A stretch of DNA of 64,000 bases from Silene noctiflora (taxonomy: Eukaryota; Streptophyta; Magnoliopsida; Caryophyllales; Caryophyllaceae), in the NCBI GenBank assembly GCA_009801015.1, contig VHZZ01001016.1, positions 9,889-73,888 of the forward strand. The letters are read 5' to 3'. The notes under the pieces are model-generated. The model had not been told where the DNA came from. It worked only from the letters and a program-made list of their open reading frames with translations, and made no database searches. This document shows positions 55,345-64,000 of the stretch, piece by piece (the stretch's first letter is position 1; each line of letters begins with the position of its first letter). The translations under genes were made by a program, and so were the position numbers.

Positions 55345-55367
55345 TCCCTTTACTAGTAAGAGAATAA
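55345..55367 (+). repeat. Extra Helitron 5' end
   Basis: TCCCTTTACTAGTAAGAGAATAA repeats the start of the element that follows directly at 55368. Confidence 0.6.
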
Positions 55368-55910
55368 TCCTCCTTACTACTAAGAAAATAAAAATTCTCT
55401 TAGTTTTCCCTCCAAAGTGCATTTAGCTCAATACGAAAACTTTCTTTAATAAACAATACAATCTTTTCCTTAAAATATAATCTTACAATTATTATACTCT
55501 AATCTTTTAATTAAATTCAAAATTGTGATTTTTTCATTATAGTAAAATAAAATTGGTATTAACCCTTAAACTATAAACCATAAGTTGCTAAATTAGTTAT
55601 AATGCAATTATTATTATTTAAAAAATAACTTGATACATACTTACTATTAGGTTCGTGACAAAAAAATGGAGAAAATTAAAAAATGAATCCGTAGTTTTAT
55701 GGTAAAAAGAGTATTTTCACCAAAATACACATTTCATAATTTTACTCTATTTTCTTTGATTAATTTTTCATTTTTCAAAATTTTCCATATTAAAATATAA
55801 TAGAGTGAAATATTAAATATTAATGAGGTACCGATTTGAATAATACTCTAAAAAATAAAAACCCTATATATGCCGCGCAATGTGTGCGCGATCTATAATT
55901 CTATACTAGT
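55368..55910 (+). mobile_element. Helitron family 1, first of a head-to-tail pair
   Basis: Start TCCTCCTTACTACTAAG after A; end CTATACTAGT at 55910 with the CGCGCA...TGCGCG hairpin before it. About 543 bp, no coding frame. Confidence 0.75.
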
Positions 55911-56459
55911 TCCCTTGTAAGAGAATAAAAATTCTCTTACTTTTCCCTCCAAAATGCATTTATCAAATTAAGGAAACAAATAAAACTTTCTTCCATTAAA
56001 CTATTTATCTTTTCACTAAAATATAATCTTTTGCTTTAATTCAAAATTATAATTATTTTTGTTAAAATAAAATAAAATTGGTGTTAAACTATAAAATATA
56101 AGCTGGTAAGTTTTCATTAATTCAATAGTTATAACTTTAGAGAATAACTTGACACATTCTTACTATTAGTTTCATGAGGAAAAACAATCATTAAAATAGT
56201 TGGTGAAAATTTATAAAATGATTCTTAGTTTTATGATAAAATAATATTTTCATAAAAATACACATTTCATAATTTTTCTCAATTCATCTCTTTGATTAGT
56301 TTTCCATTTCAATTTTTTTTGTTTCATATCAAACTATAATGGAGTGAAATATGAAATATTAATAAGGTACCGATTTAAAATGTATAAATAATACCCCTAA
56401 AAATGAAACTCTATTTATACCGTACAGTCGTACACGCATTGTGCTAAATCTATACTAGT
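55911..56459 (+). mobile_element. Helitron family 1, second of a head-to-tail pair
   Basis: It begins TCCCTTGTAAGAGAATAAAAA directly after the CTAGT end of the first copy and ends CTATACTAGT at 56459. The hairpin region is diverged (ACCGTACAGTCGTACACGC). Confidence 0.75.
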
Positions 56460-57591
56460 ATTTGAGTAATTAAAAAAAGATCCTATTTGATTATGACATA
56501 TTAAAGGAAGAAATTTTGTATAGTTGACCCCAAATTCTTCAAATGCACTTCAATTCAAATATCTTGTTGATTCGCTTTACTACTCATATTTATAGTCTTT
56601 AATGAGAATTTGTGTTTTTATTTTTGCTTGTGAAAAATAAATAATTATTACTTATATATGGAGTACTATATCGTAAGACCCCTAATTCATCTGCTTTTTA
56701 TTATAATGATTTGTATACGATAATGATTTAAAATCTAGACATTATAAAAAATAAATTGGTGTTGTTTGGCCTTACTTATGTAAAATAGTCTTTCCTTTTT
56801 AGAAGGAGTTTTTTCATAAGCTACTTTTTGGAAGAAAAAAAATTAATTGTTTGGCGTACTTTTATAAAAAAACTACTTCTTATAAAATTTATATATTTGG
56901 CCTAACTACTTTTATCGAGATTTTTTGTTTTTTTTTTATTAATCATGTTATTTGTAAAATCATCATTTGAATACAAAGTAATGTTTGCCTCTCGTATATC
57001 AAAATTATGCCGATAAATCAAAATTTTTTGCTCTTTTGTGAAAAGTAGAATGAGAAGTAGAAAATATCTACTTCTACTTTTTGGGGTCAATAATGAGTTT
57101 TTGACTTTTAAAAGTAGTTTTAGATATCCCTAATTTATAGTGTTTGGCCTAACTTTAGCTTTTTAAGTTAAAAAAATACTCTTAAAGCTTGGCCAAACTA
57201 TCAAGAAACCATCTCAACCAAAAGCTTAAGCTGATGGTTGAAGTTCCTTGATTCGTTTTATATTCTAACACAAACAGCACCGGTCACCATTCTGACCAGA
57301 TTCGAGAATTTTCTAAATGACTATTGAGATTTGTATGTGTTAATGCAGAATTCTCCTCAACTTACCGGTCACCATTTTGACCATCCTCAATTTTCATTTG
57401 TACCGGACAAATTTATGGATCATTTTTCATCGTAAAATGGGTATATTTTTACCTCTATAATTTGTGATCGGTCACAACTCACATGACAGACCAACCGAGT
57501 AAATAGTTAGGACGCTGATCGATGTTATATAGAAAGATTGAATATTTCATGATAGTATATATTGTGATTGCTTTCTTCTAATAGTGCCACA
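56460..57591. other. Intergenic with GTTTGGCC-type MITE remnant
   Basis: 56756-57205 starts GTTGTTTGGCCTTAC and ends GCTTGGCCAAACTATC, weak inverted ends with several internal TTTGGCCTAAC and CTACTTTT copies. 57240-57400 has a short repeat around CGGTCACCATTCTGACC / CGGTCACCATTTTGACC. No gene. Confidence 0.45.
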
Positions 57592-57907
57592 ACTAGTTTA
57601 GATCCCGCGTTACAACGCGGTCCTTTTAGATAAAAATGTTAGAGAATCGGAGTATCAGCACGATATTTAACTCCATTTGAAATGTGGCTAATAATAATTT
57701 ATGGAAAGATTGTGTTCCAATACTTACAATAAATATTTATGGTGTAAAAATAATTAGAAGGCAAATATTATTCATTAATAAATATATACATATAGATAGT
57801 ATGATCAATTAATTAGGAGGAAGATATTGTATAATAGTATGTTCATTTAGGCGGGAAAACATAGGCGGGAAAATTGGAGAGTTGTTAATCTTTTAGTATA
57901 TAGGGGA
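57592..57907 (-). mobile_element. Helitron family 2, 316 bp, with empty-site evidence
   Basis: On the minus strand it starts TCCCCTATATACTAAAAG at 57907 and ends CTAGT at 57592, with the hairpin CCGCGTTGTAACGCGG before the end. Removing it gives GTGCCA.CATTGTCCG, which aligns with TGTCATGATTGTCCG at 54348-54362 in the duplicate locus. Insertion is between A and T, as Helitrons do. Confidence 0.85.
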
Positions 57908-58124
57908 TTGTCCGTCATCACGTAAATGCTACTCATTGTACTGTAAATACCCGTATCTGGCAGCAAGCGCATTGAAAAAACATTAGAGGTTCGTATCTTA
58001 CATTCAAATCCTTCAAATAAATGAGGAACAGAGTGATTTGAAGGTTGTATAGCTCAAACAATTACATTTATCGATCACTTTTATCAGACGGTAAGGTAAC
58101 GCGTGCTATTCTTGTAGTGTTAGT
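57908..58124. other. Duplicated flank, nothing recognised
   Basis: Continues the locus duplicated from 54362 onward but has diverged. No gene. Confidence 0.4.
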
Positions 58125-58681
58125 TCTAGTACAGATCCCGCGCCACTGCGCGGTATATATAGAGATTTTATTTTTAGGGTATTATTTAAATTGCCACTTT
58201 ATTAATATTTAATATTTTACTCTTTATTTTGATATAAAAAAAATTTGAAATGGAAAACTAATTAAAGAGAATTGAGTAAAGTTATGAAATGTGTATTTTT
58301 ATAAACGTACTTTTTTTACCATAAAATTACGGATTTCATTTTATAATTTTCTCCAATTTTTTTAAGGAATTTTTTTTGTGTTACGAACCTAATAGTAAGA
58401 ATGTGTTAAGTTATTTTCTAAAGTAATCGTTATTGCATTGTGAAAAATTTAGAAACATATAGTCTATAGTTTAATACTAATTTTATTTNNTNNNANNNAA
58501 AAAATCATAATTTTAAATTTAATTAAAANATTATANTATAATTATAATTATAATAAGATTATATTTTATGAAAAAAGATAATAGTTTATTAAAATGAAGT
58601 TTTATTTGTTTCCTTTAATAAATTGGATACATTTTGAAGGGAAAACTAAGTGAATTTTTATTCTCTTAGTAGTAAAGGGGA
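58125..58681 (-). mobile_element. Helitron family 1 (minus)
   Basis: Minus-strand start TCCCCTTTACTACTAAGAG at 58681 after A; end near 58125 with the hairpin CCGCGCAGTGGCGCGG and a last pentamer CTAGA (consensus CTAGT). It contains several ambiguous bases at 58489-58537. Confidence 0.7.
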
Positions 58682-58940
58682 TTTAATGATAAAATCTATT
58701 AATAGAATCAAGTTGATGTTAATTTACAATTTAGTTTGGAATTTAATATTTATGATCATTTATTAGTAAAAATAGATTTTTAAGGAAATAATTTTTTTTA
58801 TATATGGTATGTAAATAAAAAGAAGATTAAAGTGGGATCAATTATTGAGAGAAGGGTCCATTTATTAGAAGGTGAATATATAGGCGGAAAACTTGAGCGG
58901 GAAAATTTAGAGTTGTGTTATTCTTTTAGTATATAGGGGA
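58682..58940 (-). mobile_element. Helitron family 2, 5' part only
   Basis: Minus-strand start TCCCCTATATACTAAAAG at 58940, as in the element at 57592-57907, with CCCGC blocks following. No 3' end of its own is found before the family 1 element begins at 58681. Either the family 1 element removed it or the two share one 3' end. Confidence 0.6.
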
Positions 58941-58976
58941 TTTCGTATGTTGTTTCATGTCAAAATACAATCTTTA

Positions 58977-59537
58977 TTATGCCGACGACGGAGGTTGATT
59001 TTCCCAACAACAGCATTCCGTCGGCATGAAATTACAATCACTTTTGAAAAATTTAGGATACCACTTGACGCAGAATTCCGGCACCCATTCGAGTCACATT
59101 TATTCCCTTCTTGAGGACGACAAGTAATTATGTAACCGGGTCGCTTTCCGGGTCTCCGCCATTTGTAATCCCTGCTTAATTTAACAAGGAACTTGGGTGA
59201 GATTGCAGAGATTAGACTTATAAAAGATACAAATGAAATGGATTGTTAATCATTTGTGTAGTGTTGTTTAATTACACTAATATAATATCGGTTTTTCTAA
59301 CGCGTCACACAATAATATCGTAAGATATTTTTGTGATATATTCAAGTATTAACTACGTTAGGAAAACCGATATTAAAACCGATAGAATTTTACCTATCAG
59401 TAAGTCTCTTTTAAGAGTTAAAACATCACTACTCGTTTTAAGTTTAAACATGAAAAAAAACAATCAGTGAAGATACACTTACCAACAACAAGAAAAAGAG
59501 CTATAATCCCAAATAGAAATAGTTGTGGAGATTTCAT
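58977..59537 (-). pseudogene. Broken tandem copy of the defensin-like gene
   Basis: The signal-peptide exon (59483-59537) is well kept (MKSPQLFLFG, IIALFLVV) with its donor. The second exon region (58977-59171) is clearly homologous to that of 54652 but carries about two breaks and no longer encodes the full cysteine pattern. A Helitron stands 2 bp before the start codon. Treated as a fossil. Confidence 0.75.
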
Positions 59538-59539
59538 TA

Positions 59540-60148
59540 TCTATATATAATAATAAAANCACAAACTAAACATCCAACTTTTTCGCCACATCACCATTTA
59601 CACTTATTCATCCATTTACGCTACACCTCATCAACAACACATTTCTTTTAAAATAAAAGAATAAAGAAAATACCACCAAGCAACAACTCTTCATCATCCC
59701 TCATATTCATTGCCTAATTTATAAAGAAAATACCACCAAACAACAATTGTTCACTCATTTACTTGTTGAGCCGACCTTGAACAAAATTATTTTAAAACGG
59801 GTCATTTTAATGATTGCCTTTACTCATTACTCTTTTTACGCTTGGATCCGTTTTACACTTCTTTTTTTTTTTTTTTTTTTTTAAAAAAAAAAGTGGTAAA
59901 ACCATCTTACATAACTATCCATTTATTTTATAAGCAATCGAAGCAAGACATTATTTATCCATTTATTTCATATATAGTTTTTTTTTCCACAGCTTTAGTC
60001 ATTAAATACTTTTCTATTATAGTTGTTAAATAAGGAGTCTTTGAAATAGAATGCATTATGTATTTTTTCTATTATAGTGGTTAAATAAGAAGTCTCATAA
60101 TGACAAAAATATGAAAGTCACGTGCATTGCACGGGTAGTAAAACTAAT
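59540..60148 (+). mobile_element. Non-autonomous Helitron in the leader of the broken copy
   Basis: It starts TCTATATATAATAATAAAA at 59540 after A and ends CTAAT at 60148 before T. The hairpin CGTGCATTGCACG lies about 12 bp before the end. The intact gene at 55130-55145 has the uninterrupted sequence CATTGTTTTTCTTC, where this locus has CATTA, element, TTTTCTTC. 609 bp, no frame. Confidence 0.88.
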
Positions 60149-60750
60149 TTTTCTTCAAAATGTTTGACTAAATGAAAGGGCCCAACTCGATTTTTATATC
60201 GAAAAATGAGATATTTCTATTAGAGCATAGTTAAATTTATAAAATGTGATTTGTTTTTGTCTAAAGTAATTATTATTTGGGTTTCTTATCCTATGCCTAG
60301 TGGGCATATGTTAGAAAAACCGATAATAAATTAATAATGTCTAAAATAGCTTGATATCAATGGATTTAGTTTATAAATACGATGTGATTCTTTCATGTAT
60401 TTTAATAATAGAATTATATTGTGAGTAATTAAAAAAATCCTATTTGATTATGAAATACTACAAGCATAATTTTGTACAAGCATAATTTTGGGTTATACTG
60501 TCGATGAGAATCAACGATTTTCTAAATAAATGATGAGGAAATCGAGCTAAAGCCTCAATGACAAGAGCAACGACGTGTTATTTCTTTACGTTTTCTTTTC
60601 ACATCAAAGTTAATACTCCGTATCATCTTGTTAAATTGATTATTGTACCTTAAATTTAAAAATCTTGTAAACTTGCTACTAAACAACTTATTAGACCATC
60701 TACCATACCCATAAGACCATAAACCGCCCAACAGTCCAACGCCTACTAAA
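60149..60750. other. Duplicated promoter region, then intergenic
   Basis: 60149-60250 matches the upstream region of the intact defensin-like gene. A 16-bp sequence, ACAAGCATAATTTTG, is doubled at about 60460-60490. No gene. Confidence 0.5.
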
Positions 60751-60754
60751 GTCC

Positions 60755-61070
60755 TATTCTTTTCGACTGAAAAAGCTGAACTGAACTTAATGAAGCTTAA
60801 CTGAATTGTAATAAGAGTTAGCCCTGTTATATTTAACTTAATTTCAACTCATTTCAGTTCAACAAATTCTATTCAGTTCAACACATCTCTTCACAAATTA
60901 ACTCTTATTTAAGTTCAATTCAGCTCCATTCAATTCAGTTCAGTTTAGTTCAGCTCTATTAAGTTCAGATTAGCTTATTTCAGCTGAAAAGAACAAGACA
61001 TATTTTTTAAAGAAATAACCTGAACTGAATGAAGCTTAACTGGACTACATAAAACTGAATTGAAATGAAT
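60755..61070. mobile_element. (CTGAA)n MITE copies
   Basis: The main copy begins TATTCTTTTCGACTGAAAAAG and ends TTCAGCTGAAAAGAACAAGAC near 60990. A second piece (CTGAACTGAATGAAGC) follows at 61020-61070. The interior is built of CTGAA/TTCAG pentamers that switch orientation in the middle. Confidence 0.7.
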
Positions 61071-61076
61071 TTAAAT

Positions 61077-61576
61077 GGGATATTCTATGGTGTACCCCCG
61101 AGTTTTTCGATTTTCTATGTTATACTCCTACGTTTTTGAAATTTCATAGTATACTCCTAAACTATATACATTAGTCTATACAATGACCTTATTCATTGTT
61201 TTTGCTAGCTTAAAAATTGAAGGGTACCATATAGTTCACCGAATTACCATTAACCCACCAAATAGTACACGAATTTAACTCAAATTCATCAAATCGCTAT
61301 TATCATTTCATGCTTCATAACATAGATTTTTAATAATAATTTGTGTTCATTAAAAGTGATTTGTGACGTTTTTCGTATACAATGGTGATACAACATTAAT
61401 AAGTCAAAATAAAGGTCAAATTACGGTTATTTTATAACGATAAAGTTAATGAAGATTTGAAGGAGGTCATGATGGAGAATAAGTAAGAAGTTTAGAGGTA
61501 TACCATACAATTTCAAAAATTAAGGGATACAACATAAAAAACCGAAAAAACACAAGGATACACCGTAGAATATCCC
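61077..61576. mobile_element. MULE-type MITE with 9-bp target duplication
   Basis: Terminal inverted repeats of about 85 bp (GGGATATTCTATGGTGTAC at left, the complement of GGGATATTCTACGGTGTAT at right). AATTTAAAT flanks it on both sides (61068-61076 and 61577-61585). A 9-bp duplication is the Mutator signature. 500 bp, non-coding. Confidence 0.9.
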
Positions 61577-61585
61577 AATTTAAAT

Positions 61586-61888
61586 TAAGTCTAGAATACC
61601 AAAGCCTAAACCTCCTCAATTTTCATTAAAACGTATACGATATAGTATCCACTTGTACCCGACTCACTGAAAACACCTAAACCATGAGAACTGAGAACCC
61701 GCCCAGATCTAATCACTGGTTTGTGACATTGGGCCCAAATCCGGGTTCAGAATTATCGACATATATATCGTCACCGATGTGGCTAGGTTAATCCTACCTC
61801 ATTCGATTAGGGCGCCGATATTATATAATCTCCCCATTTTCACTGCCCTCATAAACCAATACTACTGCCCTCCATATGTTCCTCAATA
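61586..61888. other. Intergenic, possible promoter
   Basis: 61805-61830 has GATATTATATAATC, a possible TATA region for a plus-strand gene. Nothing else is recognised. Confidence 0.3.
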
Positions 61889-61958
61889 ATCCCTCCGTTT
61901 CAATCATTTATTTACCGGATTTTACCAAAATGTAAATAAATGATTGAGACGGAGGGAG
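61889..61958. mobile_element. Very small Stowaway MITE
   Basis: CCCTCCGTTTCAATCATTT and its inverted partner AAATGATTGAGACGGAGGG are about 26-bp ends of a 70-bp element, with TA after the right end. It is almost only ends. Confidence 0.85.
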
Positions 61959-62464
61959 TATTTGTTTCCGAATTCCGATCTTGTATTGTCTCATATAACT
62001 CATCTCATCTGTTTTTTCTTGGGTTTTGTTTACTGATTAATTTCATGTCATTTTAAATTTTTGATTATTTTTGTTAATTGTTTGTTAAATTGTTCCAAGT
62101 TTGCAACTTTCTTGTTGGGTATTGCTGCATTGCATTGTTCAAAGCGTCTTGCTTATAACGGACACTTGCAATATTTGTGATAGAGGCACTATAGTACCCG
62201 TCTTCAATGCGAATTTGTGTATTGTTTGATTAAATTTATGCCCAAATATTATTAGCTAAGACCGAAGTATTCGTGTTAAGCCTAAGACAGGTCAAATATT
62301 TTTCTGATGTTTTTTAGCATTTGATAATACCCCAATGATGGTGTTAAAAGTAGTCAGATTTTGATGACGAATGATAATAACTGAGGGATTCTTTCGAGTT
62401 TTGAATTTGTTTGATTAATTCTTAGGCTTCCTTAGATTATGCTTGTGATTAACATTAATAAGTA
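61959..62464. other. Possible leader and first intron of a gene leaving the window
   Basis: T-rich sequence after CATCTGTTTTTTCTTGG near 62010 looks like a plant leader and intron, but no start codon with a good frame is seen. Confidence 0.25.
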
Positions 62465-62552
62465 CTCCGTCTGTCTCAATCATTTGTTTACGGTTTATAT
62501 TTTTACGAGCAGTATTTTAATCAAAGGTAAACAAATGATTGATACGGGGGAG
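62465..62552. mobile_element. Small Stowaway MITE
   Basis: CTCCGTCTGTCTCAATCATTT and AAATGATTGATACGGGGGAG are inverted ends, with TA on both sides (62463-62464 and 62553-62554). 88 bp. Confidence 0.85.
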
Positions 62553-62794
62553 TAAATCGCTACTCAAATATTTTTGTAAAAGTGAGTGAAAATGCGATTT
62601 TCTCCTACCTGTCCCTGTGATGAACTGAAATTAAAGTAGTGGACTGATATCTCTTTGATGAAACTACTTTTCTGAGGGGCAATTTGTGTCGTATGTTTCG
62701 TGTTGTTAAGTAGTGTAATGTTTATAATAACGTTTTGGCTTTTGGTGTGAAATTATCTTCTTGGCATCTGAGTTACATACTGTCAAGAATGCTA

Positions 62795-62985
62795 TCTGTT
62801 TTGGAATGCTATCTGTTGTCTAGCTGTGTAGCGAAGTTGAAAACTTTTTCTTGATTGTTTTGAGAATGCTATTTGTAATCCAGCTGAGTAGAAGTCGAAC
62901 AAATTTCTTATGATTGTTTTGAGAATGCTTTCTTTTTGTCTAGTCGAGTCGATAAGGTGAATAAATTTATTTTGATTATGTGCAC
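62795..62985. repeat. Tandem repeat of about 60 bp, three diverged copies
   Basis: Each copy has GAATGCTATCTG-like, TCTAGCTGAGTAG-like, AAATTT and TTGATTGTTTTGA-like parts. Order is kept but identity is moderate. Confidence 0.7.
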
Positions 62986-63019
62986 CAGCATTCATTATCT
63001 GGTTGGGCTTCTTGCAAAT

Positions 63020-63580
63020 AGGGGAGAGCACAAAAATGTGGCTCTGAAATACCTGCAGGTTTTCTGTAGGTGCCCTGCAATGCAAGCCCTGACATAAAAG
63101 AATGGCATCATAGTACGGGCTTCGTGCTTTAGTAATTGGTGAGGTGAACATGGTCCTTGACTGGCTTCCCTCACTTGTTATTTTTTTCTTCACAAGCCCG
63201 CCTCCAAACGCCATTACATCTCTTTGTTTTTATACAGTCACCAATAGTTATCAGCTGAATGTTATATTTATGCTCTTATGTTATACTGAGAAGTCGTATA
63301 ATTTTGTCCGAGTTGTGGAAACCTCTTATATTGTTTATCAACCCGAATATTCTGCCTAGGGCTGCATTCAATAAGGGGAGAGCACCCAAATTTGGCTCTG
63401 AAATACCTGCAGGTCTTCTGCAGGGTGCCCTGCAATGCTTGCCCATACATAAACAAATGGCATCATAGTACAGTCTTAGTGCATAAGTAATCGGTGAGTC
63501 GATATAGGTCTCTGACCATTTCCTCGCACCTAAATTACTTGTTTCTTCACAAGCCTGCCTCCAAAGGCCATTACATCTAT
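63020..63580. repeat. Two copies of a 205-bp repeat, 150 bp apart
   Basis: 63020-63222 and 63374-63580 match along their length: GGGGAGAGCAC, GGCTCTGAAATACCTGCAGG, TGCCCTGCAATGC, ATGGCATCATAGTAC, CTTCACAAGCC and GGCCATTACATCT-like parts. Differences are scattered. Neither copy has a shared open frame, and no known RNA was recognised. Confidence 0.8.
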
Positions 63581-63888
63581 CTATTTGATGCCTTGATGGG
63601 TTGTTTGTTGTTTATAATGTCGTCTAAATTCATGATTTGCATGTTAGATCTGATTGTTATACCTGTACAAGTTTCTTTTCGTCTAAATGAATTATTGGCA
63701 ATGCCTGTAGTTTTACACAAATACTCTGTAAACAGCTTTAAAAAATATTTTTATCAATTTAGGATCTTGTCTTCGTTCTTTCATCCATGTATTTTATACG
63801 GAGTATGTTGAATTGGAACTTTTGCTTTCTGTTAGTTATTTGGGGAAACTAGTCGTCAAAGTTGTCATTGATCGACTAACATTGTAAA

Positions 63889-64000
63889 GAGGAAAATGAT
63901 TTTGGGATCGATGAAGTAGATGATGCAAATGAGAGACTAGGTGGTACTAGACTCTGGAATTGGGGAGCCAGCAACCTTCAAAAGCAAGTGTCACTGCAAC
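63889..64000 (+). CDS. Possible exon of a gene leaving the right edge
   Basis: From 63889 one plus-strand frame is open to the edge (about 37 codons) and reads protein-like: ENDFGIDEVDDANERLGG then TRLWNWGASNLQKQ. TAA stands in the same frame 12 bases upstream, and TGTAAAG could be an acceptor. I do not recognise the product. It could be chance. Confidence 0.3.

Noticed and set aside
62792-63214. 140-codon minus-strand frame
   Set aside because: It spans the 60-bp tandem repeat and the first 205-bp repeat copy; the second repeat copy does not keep the frame, so it is probably chance.

Overview
This is nuclear DNA of a flowering plant. The genes have GT-AG introns and plant-only families (KIB1-4/F-box proteins, TOM1-like membrane proteins, a defensin-like peptide), and the spaces between them are A/T-rich and full of MITEs, Helitrons and LTR debris. 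The many Stowaway ends of the CTCCCTCCGT type recall Caryophyllales such as beet, spinach or quinoa, but that placement is a guess. There are three large runs of N (14648-15152, 38232-38776, 52046-52177) and a few single Ns.

0-6.5 kb holds the 5' part of a KIB1-4 gene (minus), a broken BLT-like coiled-coil gene, and two mosaic broken copies of the gene that is whole at 29.4-35.0 kb. 6.8-19.4 kb is framed by a 2.5-kb inverted duplication carrying an unrecognised spliced locus. Between its arms lie a 52-residue zinc-finger-like microprotein, a 1.36-kb TIR element with repeated ACACGAAA motifs, a hAT MITE with an exact 8-bp target duplication, and long trinucleotide repeats.

20.1-35.0 kb is the most gene-rich part: a two-exon KIB/F-box/KIB gene with two decayed relatives, a broken FAX5/6-like fatty-acid exporter, RMI2 (plus strand) with three E2F-type sites in front of it, a myosin N-terminal fragment, and a seven-exon AT4G27020-like gene (minus). 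35.3-40.3 kb is repeats only: a long-TIR element, a solo LTR with a 5-bp duplication, a Stowaway element split by an LTR-like insertion, and a hAT-like element carrying a nested Stowaway.

40.5-50.3 kb holds a tandem duplication: two paralogous secreted proline-rich proteins (plus), a few ruined exons of a TOM1-like gene, and the complete 11-exon TOM1-like gene (minus). 50.7-61.6 kb is a nest of Helitrons and MITEs around one intact defensin-like gene and one broken tandem copy. Two Helitrons there can be read against paralogous empty sites. The right end has Stowaway elements, short tandem repeats and possibly the start of a gene that leaves the window.

The genes do not form a pathway; the shared theme is local duplication followed by decay and transposon insertion. 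I recognised no tRNA, rRNA, CRISPR or organelle insert. No clearly new biological system stands out. The best leads are the proline-rich peptide pair, the zinc-finger microprotein, the possible papain-like fold of the AT4G27020 family, and the Helitron nest.
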